Below, piece by piece: positions 17,280 to 26,075 of a DNA stretch of 64,000 nt. Position numbers and translations under genes: made by a program. The stretch is taken from the NCBI RefSeq assembly GCF_014897675.1, contig NZ_JABUXU010000008.1:157124-221123 (forward strand), written 5' to 3'. The notes beneath the pieces are model-generated. The model did no database searches. It was not told the DNA's origin and saw nothing but the letters and a program-made list of their open reading frames with translations. The stretch's first letter is position 1. Each line of letters opens with the position of its first letter. This DNA comes from Advenella sp. FME57 (GTDB lineage Bacteria; Pseudomonadota; Gammaproteobacteria; Burkholderiales; Burkholderiaceae_B).

Positions 17280-18254
17280 ATGAACACATATCGTCAAACA
17301 TTTATTGCCGCTAACGGAATCCGTCTGCACGTCGCAGAACAGGGTGAAGGTCCCTTGGTTATTCTCTGTCACGGTTTTCCAGAGACATCGCATGCTTGGA
17401 GGCACCAACTGGCGGCATTAGCTGACGCGGGCTACCACGCAATCGCTCCAGATTTGCGGGGCTATGGAGCTAGTGAATGTCCATCAGCGATCGGACAATA
17501 CACGTCCTTGGATATCGTGAGTGACCTTGTCGCGTTGATCGATGCCTTGGGAGAGCGCGATGCCGTGGTGGTGGGGAACGATTGGGGTGCAACCATTGCC
17601 TGGCAAGCGGCGTTGCTTCGACCAGACCGTTTTCGCGCTGTCGCTGCCCTCGGGGTGCCGATGATGGGTAGGGCGCCAATGGCACCGAGTCGACTCTTTC
17701 CGCAGACGGACCAGGTGTGGTTCTACACGCATTATTTCTCTGAGCCTGGGTTAGCCGAAAGCGAACTTGAGCGTAACGTTGGCGCAACATTGCGCAAAAT
17801 CTATTTTTCCGCCTCCGGTGACATTGGTGTCCGTGACCACGATACGCCCAATCCCTTTGGGCTTATACCGCGAAATGGAGGAATTCTTGATTCTTTGAGT
17901 GATCCGCCCGTGATGCCCGCATGGCTTGCTTCCGGCGATCTGGAAAAATTTGTACAAGCATTCAGTATTTCTGGTTTTCGCGGGGGGTTGAACTACTATC
18001 GCAACCTTGACCGCAATTGGGAAGTGCAAGCTGCATTTGAGGGTTTGCTCGTTCAGGTTCCCGCCCTTTATCTTGTCGGCGAACGCGACACCGGTCTGGC
18101 AATCCCCGGCATGCAGCAAATCATTGACGCCATGCCCCAGCTTGTGCCAAACCTGCATGAATCTCGGTTGATTCCGGGAGCCGGGCATTGGTTACAGCAA
18201 GAGAGGCCGGATTGCGTTAACGCTGCTTTGATTAAGTTTCTTGGCCAGCTTTAA
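17280..18254 (+). CDS. Alpha/beta hydrolase, epoxide-hydrolase type
   Basis: 324 aa. Alpha/beta-hydrolase fold with the oxyanion motif HGFP (31-34), PDLRGYGAS, the nucleophile elbow GNDWG with Asp101, a cap region containing tyrosines (WFYTHYF) and the catalytic His303 in GAGHWLQ. An Asp nucleophile followed by Trp is typical of epoxide hydrolases and haloalkane dehalogenases; the HGFP and cap Tyr residues favour epoxide hydrolase. Transcribed divergently from the Rrf2 regulator, which likely controls it. Substrate unknown. Confidence 0.85.
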   Translation: MNTYRQTFIAANGIRLHVAEQGEGPLVILCHGFPETSHAWRHQLAALADAGYHAIAPDLRGYGASECPSAIGQYTSLDIVSDLVALIDALGERDAVVVGNDWGATIAWQAALLRPDRFRAVAALGVPMMGRAPMAPSRLFPQTDQVWFYTHYFSEPGLAESELERNVGATLRKIYFSASGDIGVRDHDTPNPFGLIPRNGGILDSLSDPPVMPAWLASGDLEKFVQAFSISGFRGGLNYYRNLDRNWEVQAAFEGLLVQVPALYLVGERDTGLAIPGMQQIIDAMPQLVPNLHESRLIPGAGHWLQQERPDCVNAALIKFLGQL

Positions 18255-18354
18255 TGAGCCAGGCGGATACTTGATGTCTCCGCAAGGAATGATGGCCAAT
18301 GATTGTTGGCGCAATTCGACGACTGAGTATGTTTTCATATATTGATGCGGGGTT

Positions 18355-19218
18355 TTACATCTTTGCGACAATTTCCCCCACTTTTGCCAACACCGCCTTG
18401 TGTACTGTGCTGTTTACTTTGTCGTTTGTGTAATAGGCGGCTACTAATAGCGGCTCGCGTTGGGGCGGCGTGATAATGGCGATGTCATTGCTCGTATCGC
18501 TGGCCGCTCCTGTTTTGTCGCCGATACGCCAGTTTGCTGGCAGTCCGGCTTTTAATGCCTGGGAGCCGGTCTGGTTCATCTCAAACATGCGTACCAGTCG
18601 TGCGCGAGACTCTGAGGACAATGCTCCGCCCAGTAAAATTTTTTTCATATTCTCGAGCATTGATTCCGGCGTGGTGGTATCCTCGTCGCCTTGCTGGATA
18701 CCATTAAGTGGCTCAATATGGTCCAGTCGTGTTTTGGTGTCGCCAAGGTTGCGAGCGTAAGCGGTTAGGGCGGCAGGACCGCCGAGTGTGTCAAGTAGTA
18801 GGTTGGCTGCGGTGTTGTCGCTCATGATCATTGTGGCTTCGCACAGTTCCAGTACGCTCATGCCTGGCTGTCCGACATTGAGACCGGCTACGGGAGCCCA
18901 CTGAACAATCGCGGATTTGTCAAATGTGATTCGTTGCTCCAGCAATTCTTTACCGTTATCCACTCGCTTCAATACTGCTGCCGTCAACAGCAGCTTGAAC
19001 GTGCTACAGATCAGGAAGCGCTCGTCGCTGCGATGAGCAACCCGAGTTCCATTCGCTGTGTCATGAATTGCTACGCCCAGTCTGCCACCGTAATCGCGTT
19101 CCAGCACAGTTAACAGCGCTGCCGTCTTTTCCTCGTTTTGTGCAAAAGAAAAAGCGGGTTGCAACAAATAAGCGGCGGTTCCGTACATCGCGCCAGCCAG
19201 TAAACGTCTTCTATTCAT
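18355..19218 (-). CDS. Class A beta-lactamase with shortened omega loop
   Basis: 287 aa serine beta-lactamase. The N-terminus MNRRRLLAGAMYG resembles a twin-arginine signal. Active-site motifs: S72-T-F-K75 (preceded by Cys), S-D-N at 133-135 and K-T-G at 235-237. The omega loop reads D-H-I-E-P-L-N: the general-base Glu169 is present but the canonical E-x-x-L-N is one residue shorter, and the loop is shorter again before D-T-T-T-P. Such a change could alter deacylation or spectrum. It converges with the epoxide hydrolase-like gene. Periplasmic hydrolysis of beta-lactams is expected but not assured. No divergent AmpR-type regulator is seen. Confidence 0.88.
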   Translation of the reverse strand: MNRRRLLAGAMYGTAAYLLQPAFSFAQNEEKTAALLTVLERDYGGRLGVAIHDTANGTRVAHRSDERFLICSTFKLLLTAAVLKRVDNGKELLEQRITFDKSAIVQWAPVAGLNVGQPGMSVLELCEATMIMSDNTAANLLLDTLGGPAALTAYARNLGDTKTRLDHIEPLNGIQQGDEDTTTPESMLENMKKILLGGALSSESRARLVRMFEMNQTGSQALKAGLPANWRIGDKTGAASDTSNDIAIITPPQREPLLVAAYYTNDKVNSTVHKAVLAKVGEIVAKM

Positions 19219-19490
19219 AAATGTATTTCAATTGTGAGGGGGAGAAAGTGGCAGAATAAATTTTGATGCTCGAGTGATCTTTTGATGACTGATAGGGTAC
19301 TACACGATTGTATGGAACTAAACTTATGCATATCGTGCGTGTCTCTCATTTTTTGTCTCTCGGTTCCATTGAAGTCCACTCCATGTTTACTCGTCAGACT
19401 ACCCAATGGCGTATTCAGATTAGGCAGCGGCAGCGACCCTTTCCCACTGGCCGTTCTTTGAATAACCCAGCCAGGTGACCGAGTCTGATC
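19219..19490. other. Beta-lactamase upstream region, no gene
   Basis: This 272-bp gap should hold the leftward beta-lactamase promoter and the 3' end of the MarR transcription unit. I see no dyad, hairpin or small ORF here that I can support. Confidence 0.4.
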
Positions 19491-19979
19491 TCAAGAACCG
19501 CCCAGCGTCGCTTCTTCCAGGGCGTCGGCAAACTTTCGCATTGATTTGACGAACGCATCAAGTTCGTCTTTGCTCCAGTCTTTGAAGACCTCATCGGCCA
19601 TGCGTTCCCGTGCAGCGTCGATGCGGTCTGTCATTGCCTTACCTTCTGCAGAGATGACCGCCTCGCGCACCCGCCGATCCAGGGAATTTGCCCGGCGCTT
19701 GACGAGTCCGAGACTTTCGAGCCTGGCAACCTGGCGGCTGATGGTGGTGTAGTCGCGTCCCGACCGGTCGGCCAGATCCACCACGCCGATCGGCCCCAGT
19801 CGTTCGACCATCACGAGTACCGAGAACAACGCCCGATCCAGCCGGATTCCGGCTTGTTCGATCATCTTTTCGTCGTTCCGTGGGCGGTTCAGCACACTGA
19901 GGATGCTGATCAATGATCCATGAACGGATTTCATTTGCTCTGATATATGTGTATCTTGCACATTTTTTCTAAATGACAT
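19491..19979 (-). CDS. MarR-family transcriptional regulator
   Basis: 162 aa. A winged helix typical of MarR: IRLDRALFSVLVMVERLGPIGVVDLAD, the recognition part DYTTISRQVARLESLGLV and the wing RANSLDRRVREAVIS, then a C-terminal dimer helix. AGGAG lies 7 bases before ATG 19979. It is divergent from a flavin monooxygenase, with 44 bp between starts, so it probably represses that gene and itself and responds to an aromatic ligand. A partial second copy of its 3' end is at 16573-16746. Confidence 0.92.
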   Translation of the reverse strand: MSFRKNVQDTHISEQMKSVHGSLISILSVLNRPRNDEKMIEQAGIRLDRALFSVLVMVERLGPIGVVDLADRSGRDYTTISRQVARLESLGLVKRRANSLDRRVREAVISAEGKAMTDRIDAARERMADEVFKDWSKDELDAFVKSMRKFADALEEATLGGS

Positions 19980-20023
19980 AATATAACTCCTATTGAGTGC
20001 ATATTACACATATTGGAGCGACC

Positions 20024-21565
20024 ATGACAAGTCAATTGACTACAGATGTATTAATTTGCGGGGCAGGAACAGCAGGCCTGACATTGGCCATCGACCTTGC
20101 ACGTCGCGGTGTATCGTTCCGGCTGATCGAAAAGGGGGCGACGCCGTTTGCCGGGTCACGCGGCAAAGGCATACAGCCCAGAACCCAAGAGGTGTTCGAG
20201 GATCTTGGTATTCTGGACAAAGTTGTGGCCCGTGGCGGCTACTATCCCCGGCAGCGCCTTCGTCGCGACGATGGCAGCTATGTTGAATCAGCGCTGTCAG
20301 TACCAGATGAAGCGTCGCCGGCCGAGCCCTATCAGCAACCGCTTATGCTCCCGCAGTTTCTGACCGAGCAAATCATGCGTGAGCGCTTAAATGAGCTTGG
20401 CTACCAGGTGCAGTTCGGTTGCGAGCTGCTCGGCTTCGAACAAGATGCCGATGGCGTCACGGCAAATCTTTCAGGACCAACGGGCCCGCAGACTGTTCGC
20501 GCTCGCTACCTCGTGGGCGCCGACGGCGGACGCAGCTTCGTGAGAAAAACACTTGGCATAGGCTTTCCGGGCAAGACGCTGGACGTGCGTGCGATTGTGG
20601 CCGACGTGACGCTTACTGGCCTGGATCGAGATGCCTGGCACCTCTTTAACGACGGCGATATGCAGCGGATGGTCGCCATATGCCCGCTGGCCGGCACCGA
20701 TCTTTTCCAGATCCAGGCGCCGATCTTGCCTGATGAGCAGGCAGACCTGTCGGCTCAGGGGCTGAGCACATTGGTCGCCAGACGAACGGGGCGCGCGGAT
20801 ATCATCGTGCATGCCGTGTCCTGGGCGTCGGATTATCAGATGAGTGCACGGCTGGCAGAGCGCTATCGTGTGGACCGGGTATTTCTGGTCGGCGATGCTG
20901 CCCATGTACATCCGCCCACCGGCGGACAAGGGCTTAACACAAGTGTGCAGGATGCCTACAACCTGGGCTGGAAGCTGGCGGCCGCGCTGCGGGATGCGCC
21001 CGACGACCTTCTTGATAGCTACGAGGCAGAGCGCCGTCCGGTGGCAGAAACCGTGCTAGGCCTTTCGACGCGGCTACTCAAGGATCAGAAGCCAGGTGGA
21101 ATGCGCCGCGGACGCGAGACACGTCAATTGGATATCGGTTACCTGGAGTCGCCGCTGGCAATCGAACTGCCGCAGCGCAAAAGGGGCATCCGGGCAGGGG
21201 GGCGTGCGCCCGACGCTCCGATTCGCGGCGCAGCAGGCCAGCCATCGCGACTGTTCCAGCTGTTTAAAGGCGGGCATTGGACGTTATTGGTCCAGGCAGA
21301 ACGACAGCAGATGCCAGGATCAAGAGCGGGAATGCATGTTCACACGATCGGCCCGAAGGGCGACGTGATCGACGCCTGGGGACACATTCGCGATGCTTAT
21401 GACCTGGGGCCAGGCGAGTGTGCGCTTATCCGTCCGGACGGATATGTGGGGGCGATTGTTGCTACAGACAGAATCGCTGAGCTCGACGTGTACCTGGAAC
21501 GAATGGGAGTGGGCAACTTGCAGCAGCCACGCCATAGACGGCAATCTCTATTACAATTGCAATAG
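20024..21565 (+). CDS. FAD-dependent aromatic monooxygenase (class A, PheA/MhpA type)
   Basis: 513 aa. FAD-binding motif CGAGTAGLTLA at about residues 11-21, the NAD(P)H/FAD DG motif (YLVGADGGRSFVR) and the GD motif RVFLVGDAAHVHPPTGGQGLN; the C-terminus has the thioredoxin-like region of the phenol hydroxylase group (GPGECALIRPDGYVGAIV). It should hydroxylate an aromatic ring using NAD(P)H and oxygen. Start 20024 has GGAG 5 bases upstream; an earlier in-frame ATG (19997) lacks one. Divergent from MarR, its likely regulator. The last 15 residues look non-standard, so a small 3' frameshift cannot be excluded. Confidence 0.9.
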   Translation: MTSQLTTDVLICGAGTAGLTLAIDLARRGVSFRLIEKGATPFAGSRGKGIQPRTQEVFEDLGILDKVVARGGYYPRQRLRRDDGSYVESALSVPDEASPAEPYQQPLMLPQFLTEQIMRERLNELGYQVQFGCELLGFEQDADGVTANLSGPTGPQTVRARYLVGADGGRSFVRKTLGIGFPGKTLDVRAIVADVTLTGLDRDAWHLFNDGDMQRMVAICPLAGTDLFQIQAPILPDEQADLSAQGLSTLVARRTGRADIIVHAVSWASDYQMSARLAERYRVDRVFLVGDAAHVHPPTGGQGLNTSVQDAYNLGWKLAAALRDAPDDLLDSYEAERRPVAETVLGLSTRLLKDQKPGGMRRGRETRQLDIGYLESPLAIELPQRKRGIRAGGRAPDAPIRGAAGQPSRLFQLFKGGHWTLLVQAERQQMPGSRAGMHVHTIGPKGDVIDAWGHIRDAYDLGPGECALIRPDGYVGAIVATDRIAELDVYLERMGVGNLQQPRHRRQSLLQLQ

Positions 21566-21642
21566 GAGCCATGAGTGACCATTGACGTTTTACCTAAAGA
21601 GGCTGCCGGTGACACGAGGTAGCTTGACTTGAGATTGTCATG

Positions 21643-22500
21643 TCAGTGAAATACGAGTCCAAGCACGTTTGTTAGTCGAGCAACTTCTTCGTCATCACGA
21701 TAGACCCGCGTAACGCTTTCCAGTTGAGGGAAATTGTCCTCTGTTATTTCTACATTGAATCGTAAAACCGTATCGGCTCCAACTAGTTTTTCTGCAGACA
21801 GGCGAGTGTTTTGTACGTGAAAACGCACATTTTCACCAAATTTACTCTTCAATAATTCGCCGGTTACCTGAAACGCTGTTTGTGAAATAATGGCCACTGG
21901 CCAACACGGATACAGGGAAAAGTGTCCTGCACATTGCATTGGGGAGAGCGGCCCAGCGTCGGCATCAAGCCCAGCCTCGTGAAAATCCAAATTGTGAAGG
22001 GCAATTGAGTGTTGATAAGGAGAATCTGTCGGAGGAAGATGGTATTCGCTTACATAGTGCTTGAAGTTACGCTTAAACAACGCGGGTGAAAGAATGACAT
22101 AATCACATATGAGTTCCGCTACCGCTTCGCTGCCCCAAGCCTGAGCCGATACCTGTAAAGTTCGCCTGTCGATATTTATCATTTGGGCGCTAGCATAATA
22201 AATATCATGACTTGATATTTCATTCATGGATTTGCGGGTGAAATGTGCTTTGGTAGCCAAGTAATATGCTTCCGGCCCATCGTGCAACGCGACTGCTGTA
22301 CAGCTACCCAGGATAGCCAAATGTCGTCCTAACTCACCGGCGGTAACGGGCCCGGCCTCATACATCAAAGGCTGCTCTGCGGCAAAGTTACCCACCAGCG
22401 AATTTTCGTCTTGCCACAGCCGTTCAAAGGCAAAATATGGCCTTTGTATATTTATGCGTTGGGAAACCTCATTCACATCAAAATATTCACGCTGTTGCAT
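21643..22500 (-). CDS. Hypothetical protein, possible hotdog-fold
   Basis: 285 aa, AGGAAC ribosome site 6 bases before ATG 22500. I do not recognise the family with confidence. The segment YEAGPVTAGELGRHLAILGS followed by AYYLATKAHFTR, and a second similar half ending FHVQNTRLSAEKLVGADTVL, suggests two hotdog-like repeats as in FabA/thioesterase-type proteins. No signal peptide or membrane helix. It converges with the flavin monooxygenase gene and stands alone. GC content is lower than in neighbouring genes. Function unknown. Confidence 0.7.
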   Translation of the reverse strand: MQQREYFDVNEVSQRINIQRPYFAFERLWQDENSLVGNFAAEQPLMYEAGPVTAGELGRHLAILGSCTAVALHDGPEAYYLATKAHFTRKSMNEISSHDIYYASAQMINIDRRTLQVSAQAWGSEAVAELICDYVILSPALFKRNFKHYVSEYHLPPTDSPYQHSIALHNLDFHEAGLDADAGPLSPMQCAGHFSLYPCWPVAIISQTAFQVTGELLKSKFGENVRFHVQNTRLSAEKLVGADTVLRFNVEITEDNFPQLESVTRVYRDDEEVARLTNVLGLVFH

Positions 22501-22753
22501 TTTGTTCCTACGAGTTCAGGTTCATAAATTGCACACATCCATACGGAAGGCTTTACATAAATTACTATCAAGTATGGCGAGGAATTTTCACAATATCCGA
22601 GAGTGTGGTGTAGTTCCTAAAAATATTTCATTTGGCATATTTAAAATACCATACCAAAGCTAAATATTTCTTACTATTCGAACTCTTTTCCTTAAGTATC
22701 GTGTAAAAGCAACATATTTAAATGGGGTGTCGACGCTCCAAATCCACGCGTTG

Positions 22754-24043
22754 CTATGCGTTGTCTGCTACGCGAATCGTTGCGCGAGGCCCACGATATG
22801 CAAGATACGCCGCTGCGGCCAGGATCTGTATGCCAATGGCTGCGGCAAAGAATGCGCCTTGCACGCCACCTGGGTAATCATGAGTATTACTTTGCAGCAG
22901 GCCAAAGACGGCAGGTGCGAAAGCATAGGTTCCCTGGGCAATGGCTACAGTCAGGGCTACAACTCTGGGCACATCCTCAGGGGCAAAATCCGATTGTGCA
23001 ACCAGCGGGGGAATAGAGGTGGCATTGCCAATACCGGAACCAAACAGCATGACGCCAAGGGTAAGAAGCCAGACATTGTCTGCGCCAAAAAGAAGCAACG
23101 TTGCCGTTCCAAACGCCTGAATCAAATAACCCCCAGCGGCAACGGTACGTCGGTTTCCAAGTTGTTGAACTGCCCGCGCGGCTATAGCGCGGCCACCAAT
23201 GGCGCAAGCAGTTCCCAGCCCCATGAGCCATCCCATTTGCTGGGCCCCAACCACAGGGGAAAAAATATTGAATAGATGAGCCAGCAAACCGATCTGTGCA
23301 AACAGACCAATTGCCATACCCGCAGACAGTGTGATGAAGGCCCAATTGCGCCAAAGTGCGGGGCCTGGCAGCGTCTGGCCGCGACTGGGTTCGAGATGCC
23401 GGACTTGAGTTGTGCCAGAACCGTTACCATCTGGCACCTGCCCGGTGTTTTCTGGTGTTTTAGTGAAAACATAGCGGGCCAGCAGCAATACGATAATAAT
23501 GACCATCACGCCCACGATGCTTGCAGCGCCGGCGAAACCCATCCCGCCAATCAATGCCACCCATAAGGGTGAGAAAATAACTCCTCCGACGCTGGCGCCG
23601 TTATAGGCTTTGCTTAAAGCAGCAGGACGATTCTTGTGATACCAGGCAGCAACAATCGTATTGACCGCGACAGCCCCCATCGTTACCCATCCGAGGCCGG
23701 TGAGCGTGGCCGCCAAAAACAGCTGCCACGGCTCCTGCACAGTGGACCAGCCAACGACGCCAATAGCGGTAAGGACGGCTCCGCATACCGTCGTTGCGGG
23801 TAAACCAGCCCTGGCATATAAACGAGGCAGATTGAGGATCACCAGTGTGCCGACAAGAAAATGCAAGGTGACTGCCAGTGAAATAAGACTCAAGGACCAG
23901 TTCGTACGCTGTGCCACTTCTGCTAGATAAATCGGCGGGCCGTAGAACCCGACACCCCAGCCCAAAATAGCCAGCAGGAAGGCAGCACGTATAACCCAAA
24001 CACCAAAAAACGTCGACGTTTGTTTAGTCTGAGAAGCGCCCAT
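22754..24043 (-). CDS. MFS transporter
   Basis: 429 aa with about 12 membrane helices in two halves. It opens with FLLAILGWGVGFYGPPIYLAEV and contains the GTLVILNLPRLYARAGL loop after helix 2, and a second-half start RNWAFITLSAGMAIGLFAQIGLLAHLF. These fit monocarboxylate/OFA-like major facilitator proteins. AAGGAC lies 8 bases before the start. An ArsR-type regulator gene lies divergently at 24195 and probably controls it. Substrate unknown; an organic acid or a toxic small molecule are both possible. Confidence 0.88.
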   Translation of the reverse strand: MGASQTKQTSTFFGVWVIRAAFLLAILGWGVGFYGPPIYLAEVAQRTNWSLSLISLAVTLHFLVGTLVILNLPRLYARAGLPATTVCGAVLTAIGVVGWSTVQEPWQLFLAATLTGLGWVTMGAVAVNTIVAAWYHKNRPAALSKAYNGASVGGVIFSPLWVALIGGMGFAGAASIVGVMVIIIVLLLARYVFTKTPENTGQVPDGNGSGTTQVRHLEPSRGQTLPGPALWRNWAFITLSAGMAIGLFAQIGLLAHLFNIFSPVVGAQQMGWLMGLGTACAIGGRAIAARAVQQLGNRRTVAAGGYLIQAFGTATLLLFGADNVWLLTLGVMLFGSGIGNATSIPPLVAQSDFAPEDVPRVVALTVAIAQGTYAFAPAVFGLLQSNTHDYPGGVQGAFFAAAIGIQILAAAAYLAYRGPRATIRVADNA

Positions 24044-24194
24044 GTAGATTGTCCTTGAGTGTGGAAAATACCGAGTTTGTGTTGAGAGAATACAAGTACA
24101 TTATGGCGATGAAGGGCGCCAATTGCTACGGCGCAGACCGTACCATGGCATGGGATAACTTTGTTAAAATCATGATATGTTCCAGGAGTAGACC

Positions 24195-24932
24195 ATGGTC
24201 AGTATTGCTTCCATTGCCCAAACAGCATCGTTGATTGGTGATCTTGCCCGCGCCAGCATGCTTGCTGCACTGATGGATGGGCGTGCTCTGACCGCAACCG
24301 AGCTGTCCCGTATTGCCGGTATTGCGCCGCAAACAGCAAGCGGGCACCTCACGCGGCTGGTCGAAGCTGGCCTGCTCGTCAGGGAACGCCAAGGCCGGCA
24401 CCGTTATCACCGCCTGGCCTCGCCGGCGGTTGCTCACATGATCGAAAGCATTATGTCTCTGTCAGTTGATCCGGATACGCAAGGTGCCCGGGTGCGCTGT
24501 GTCGGCCCTGTGACTGGTCCGCGCGACAAGGCCCTGCGCTATGCGCGTACATGCTACGATCATCTGGCAGGCCAATTGGCGGTTGAAATGACTGACCACC
24601 TCATTGACTCTGGGTGCATTGAGCTATCAGGCGATGGTGGCTTATTGACCGATCAGGGCGACAGATTCCTGCGATCACTGGGGGTTGACCTGGATTCTGC
24701 TCGTCATCGTGCGTCAAGCCGCGGAACAGGGCGCATGTTCTGTCGTCCTTGTCTGGACTGGAGTGCAAGGCGCTTTCATATTGGGGGTGCGCTCGGGGCT
24801 GCAATATGTCAATGTTATCTGGACAAGGGTTGGATTCGGCGTGCTGCGGGCAGTCGCGCTGTTACAGTGACACCGCACGGTCAGCAAGCGATTCGGGAGG
24901 CATTTTCCCTGACGACAGTCGGCCTTTTCTAG
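24195..24932 (+). CDS. ArsR-type winged-helix regulator
   Basis: 245 aa. The N-terminal 80 residues are an ArsR helix-turn-helix: IGDLARASMLAALMDGRALTATELSRIAGIAPQTASGHL then VEAGLLVRERQGRHRYHRL. A longer C-terminal domain (LTDQGDRFLRSLGVDLD..., C-R-P-C-L-D-W with paired cysteines near 180) is larger than in metal sensors of about 110 aa. GGAG is 8 bases before the start. Divergent from the MFS transporter, which it likely represses. The C-terminal cysteines could be a ligand or redox site. Confidence 0.85.
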   Translation: MVSIASIAQTASLIGDLARASMLAALMDGRALTATELSRIAGIAPQTASGHLTRLVEAGLLVRERQGRHRYHRLASPAVAHMIESIMSLSVDPDTQGARVRCVGPVTGPRDKALRYARTCYDHLAGQLAVEMTDHLIDSGCIELSGDGGLLTDQGDRFLRSLGVDLDSARHRASSRGTGRMFCRPCLDWSARRFHIGGALGAAICQCYLDKGWIRRAAGSRAVTVTPHGQQAIREAFSLTTVGLF

Positions 24933-25176
24933 AAAAATCAGACAACATAGTCGCAACAGGGCGTAAAGGCGCGGTGATCCGGTGTGTCGCTTCACTTTCT
25001 TTTTTGCTGGACGTTAGTATTCCTGAACAGATTTACGCGCCGATCAAGGTCGAGGACGAGATTAACGCACAACAAGGCCATCAAGAAACAGGCCAACGAG
25101 GTGAGTGGTACGTAACTTGGGCGAACTGTCCTGTTCCACAGCCAGGGAGATTGCAATTGCGACGTAGACTAAAGCC
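24933..25176. other. Gap with no recognisable gene
   Basis: This 244-bp stretch between the ArsR gene and the truncated SDR has a stop codon (25161-25163, TAG) in the SDR frame and no conserved segment that I recognise. It is probably the join where the 5' half of the SDR gene was lost. Confidence 0.4.
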
Positions 25177-25551
25177 TTGCCGCTTATGACGGCAGGCGGT
25201 AGCGTAGTCCTGCCAGGATCGGTAGCGGGAAGCAAGGGGCTGCCCAGCCTGTCGATTTACAGCGCCACGAAGGCAGCGATTCGCTCACTGGCACGAACCT
25301 GGACCACTGACCTCAAAAACCGGGGTATTCGTGTTAACGCGGTTTCACCAGGCATGATCCTCACTCCGGCAATGGAGTCTTACATGCGAGACAACGCAGG
25401 CGCGCAAGAGGCATTGACGCAAATGATCCCGTTTGGGCGCCTCGGCCAGGCGCAGGACGTTGCCAAGGCGGTGCTGTTCCTGGCCTCAAGCGACAGTAGC
25501 TACGTTGCGGGCGAGGAGTTTTTCATCGATGGCGGCGTCAGGGCTGTCTGA
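25177..25551 (+). pseudogene. N-terminally truncated SDR
   Basis: Only the C-terminal half of a short-chain dehydrogenase is left: TKALPLMTAGGSVVLPGSVA from about 25165, the YSATK active-site pair, AVSPGMILTPAME and a normal end EEFFIDGGVRAV. The Rossmann nucleotide site and NNAG motif are missing, and a stop codon lies just upstream in frame. About 124 residues remain, against about 250 for the family. A product could be translated from ATG 25177 but could not bind NAD(P). Judged a decaying gene. Confidence 0.75.
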
Positions 25552-25567
25552 CCGTTGCCGGACGTTA

Positions 25568-25606
25568 CGCAGGCCACAACCGCAGGCCATACCCGCAAGC
25601 CATACC
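25568..25606. repeat. Three tandem 13-bp repeats
   Basis: Three adjacent copies of a 13-bp unit (CGCAGGCCACAAC, CGCAGGCCATACC, CGCAAGCCATACC) lie just after the truncated SDR and before the convergent hypothetical gene. They probably arose by slippage. No function is evident. Confidence 0.6.
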
Positions 25607-25642
25607 GGTTGCTGATCCGCGCTGTTTGTCGGCAACGCGACT

Positions 25643-25966
25643 TTAATTTTTCAAGCGAAAGCTCGATACATAGTTGTCGCACATCGGCCGGGCCGTTTTT
25701 GCTGCCTTGATCGGATCATCGCACATGACGTTGAATACACTATCAGCTGTTTTCGATAGCCGCATGACAATTGCGCGTGATGAACCTTCGAAGGCCGCAA
25801 GCACCACCTCTTCAGGTCCTTCCTGTCTGACTTCAATGGCAGGCGCCGTCGCTTCCAGGTTGGCTGCTGTACGTGTAATAAAATCGCGCAAGTTCAGGTC
25901 TTTTTGTCTTGCGGTACGCACGGTCTCAATCGTGCCATACTTTTTTTTTATCCGTATAGCGTCCAC
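25643..25966 (-). CDS. Small hypothetical protein
   Basis: 107 aa from GTG 25966; the frame is open for 13 more codons upstream without a better start. The sequence is protein-like with a mixed alpha/beta pattern (APAIEVRQEGPEEVVLAAFEG, IVMRLSKTADSVFNVMCDD), no signal peptide and no membrane helix. I do not recognise the family. It is convergent with the truncated SDR and follows the lactate permease gene's 3' end. Could be cut at its N-terminus. Confidence 0.5.
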   Translation of the reverse strand: MDAIRIKKKYGTIETVRTARQKDLNLRDFITRTAANLEATAPAIEVRQEGPEEVVLAAFEGSSRAIVMRLSKTADSVFNVMCDDPIKAAKTARPMCDNYVSSFRLKN

Positions 25967-26075
25967 GCCGATCCAGTACGCCCGCTTATTCTGAGTCGTG
26001 GTCGCTGTTTAATATGATCAGGCGGGATGGGGACTATTCACTGCCTCACGAAACTGTAAGCTGATTTAGACCGCT

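Noticed and set aside
20001..20020. MarR operator in the MarR/monooxygenase gap
   Set aside because: Only weak half-sites (GTGCAT, ACACAT) without a convincing dyad.
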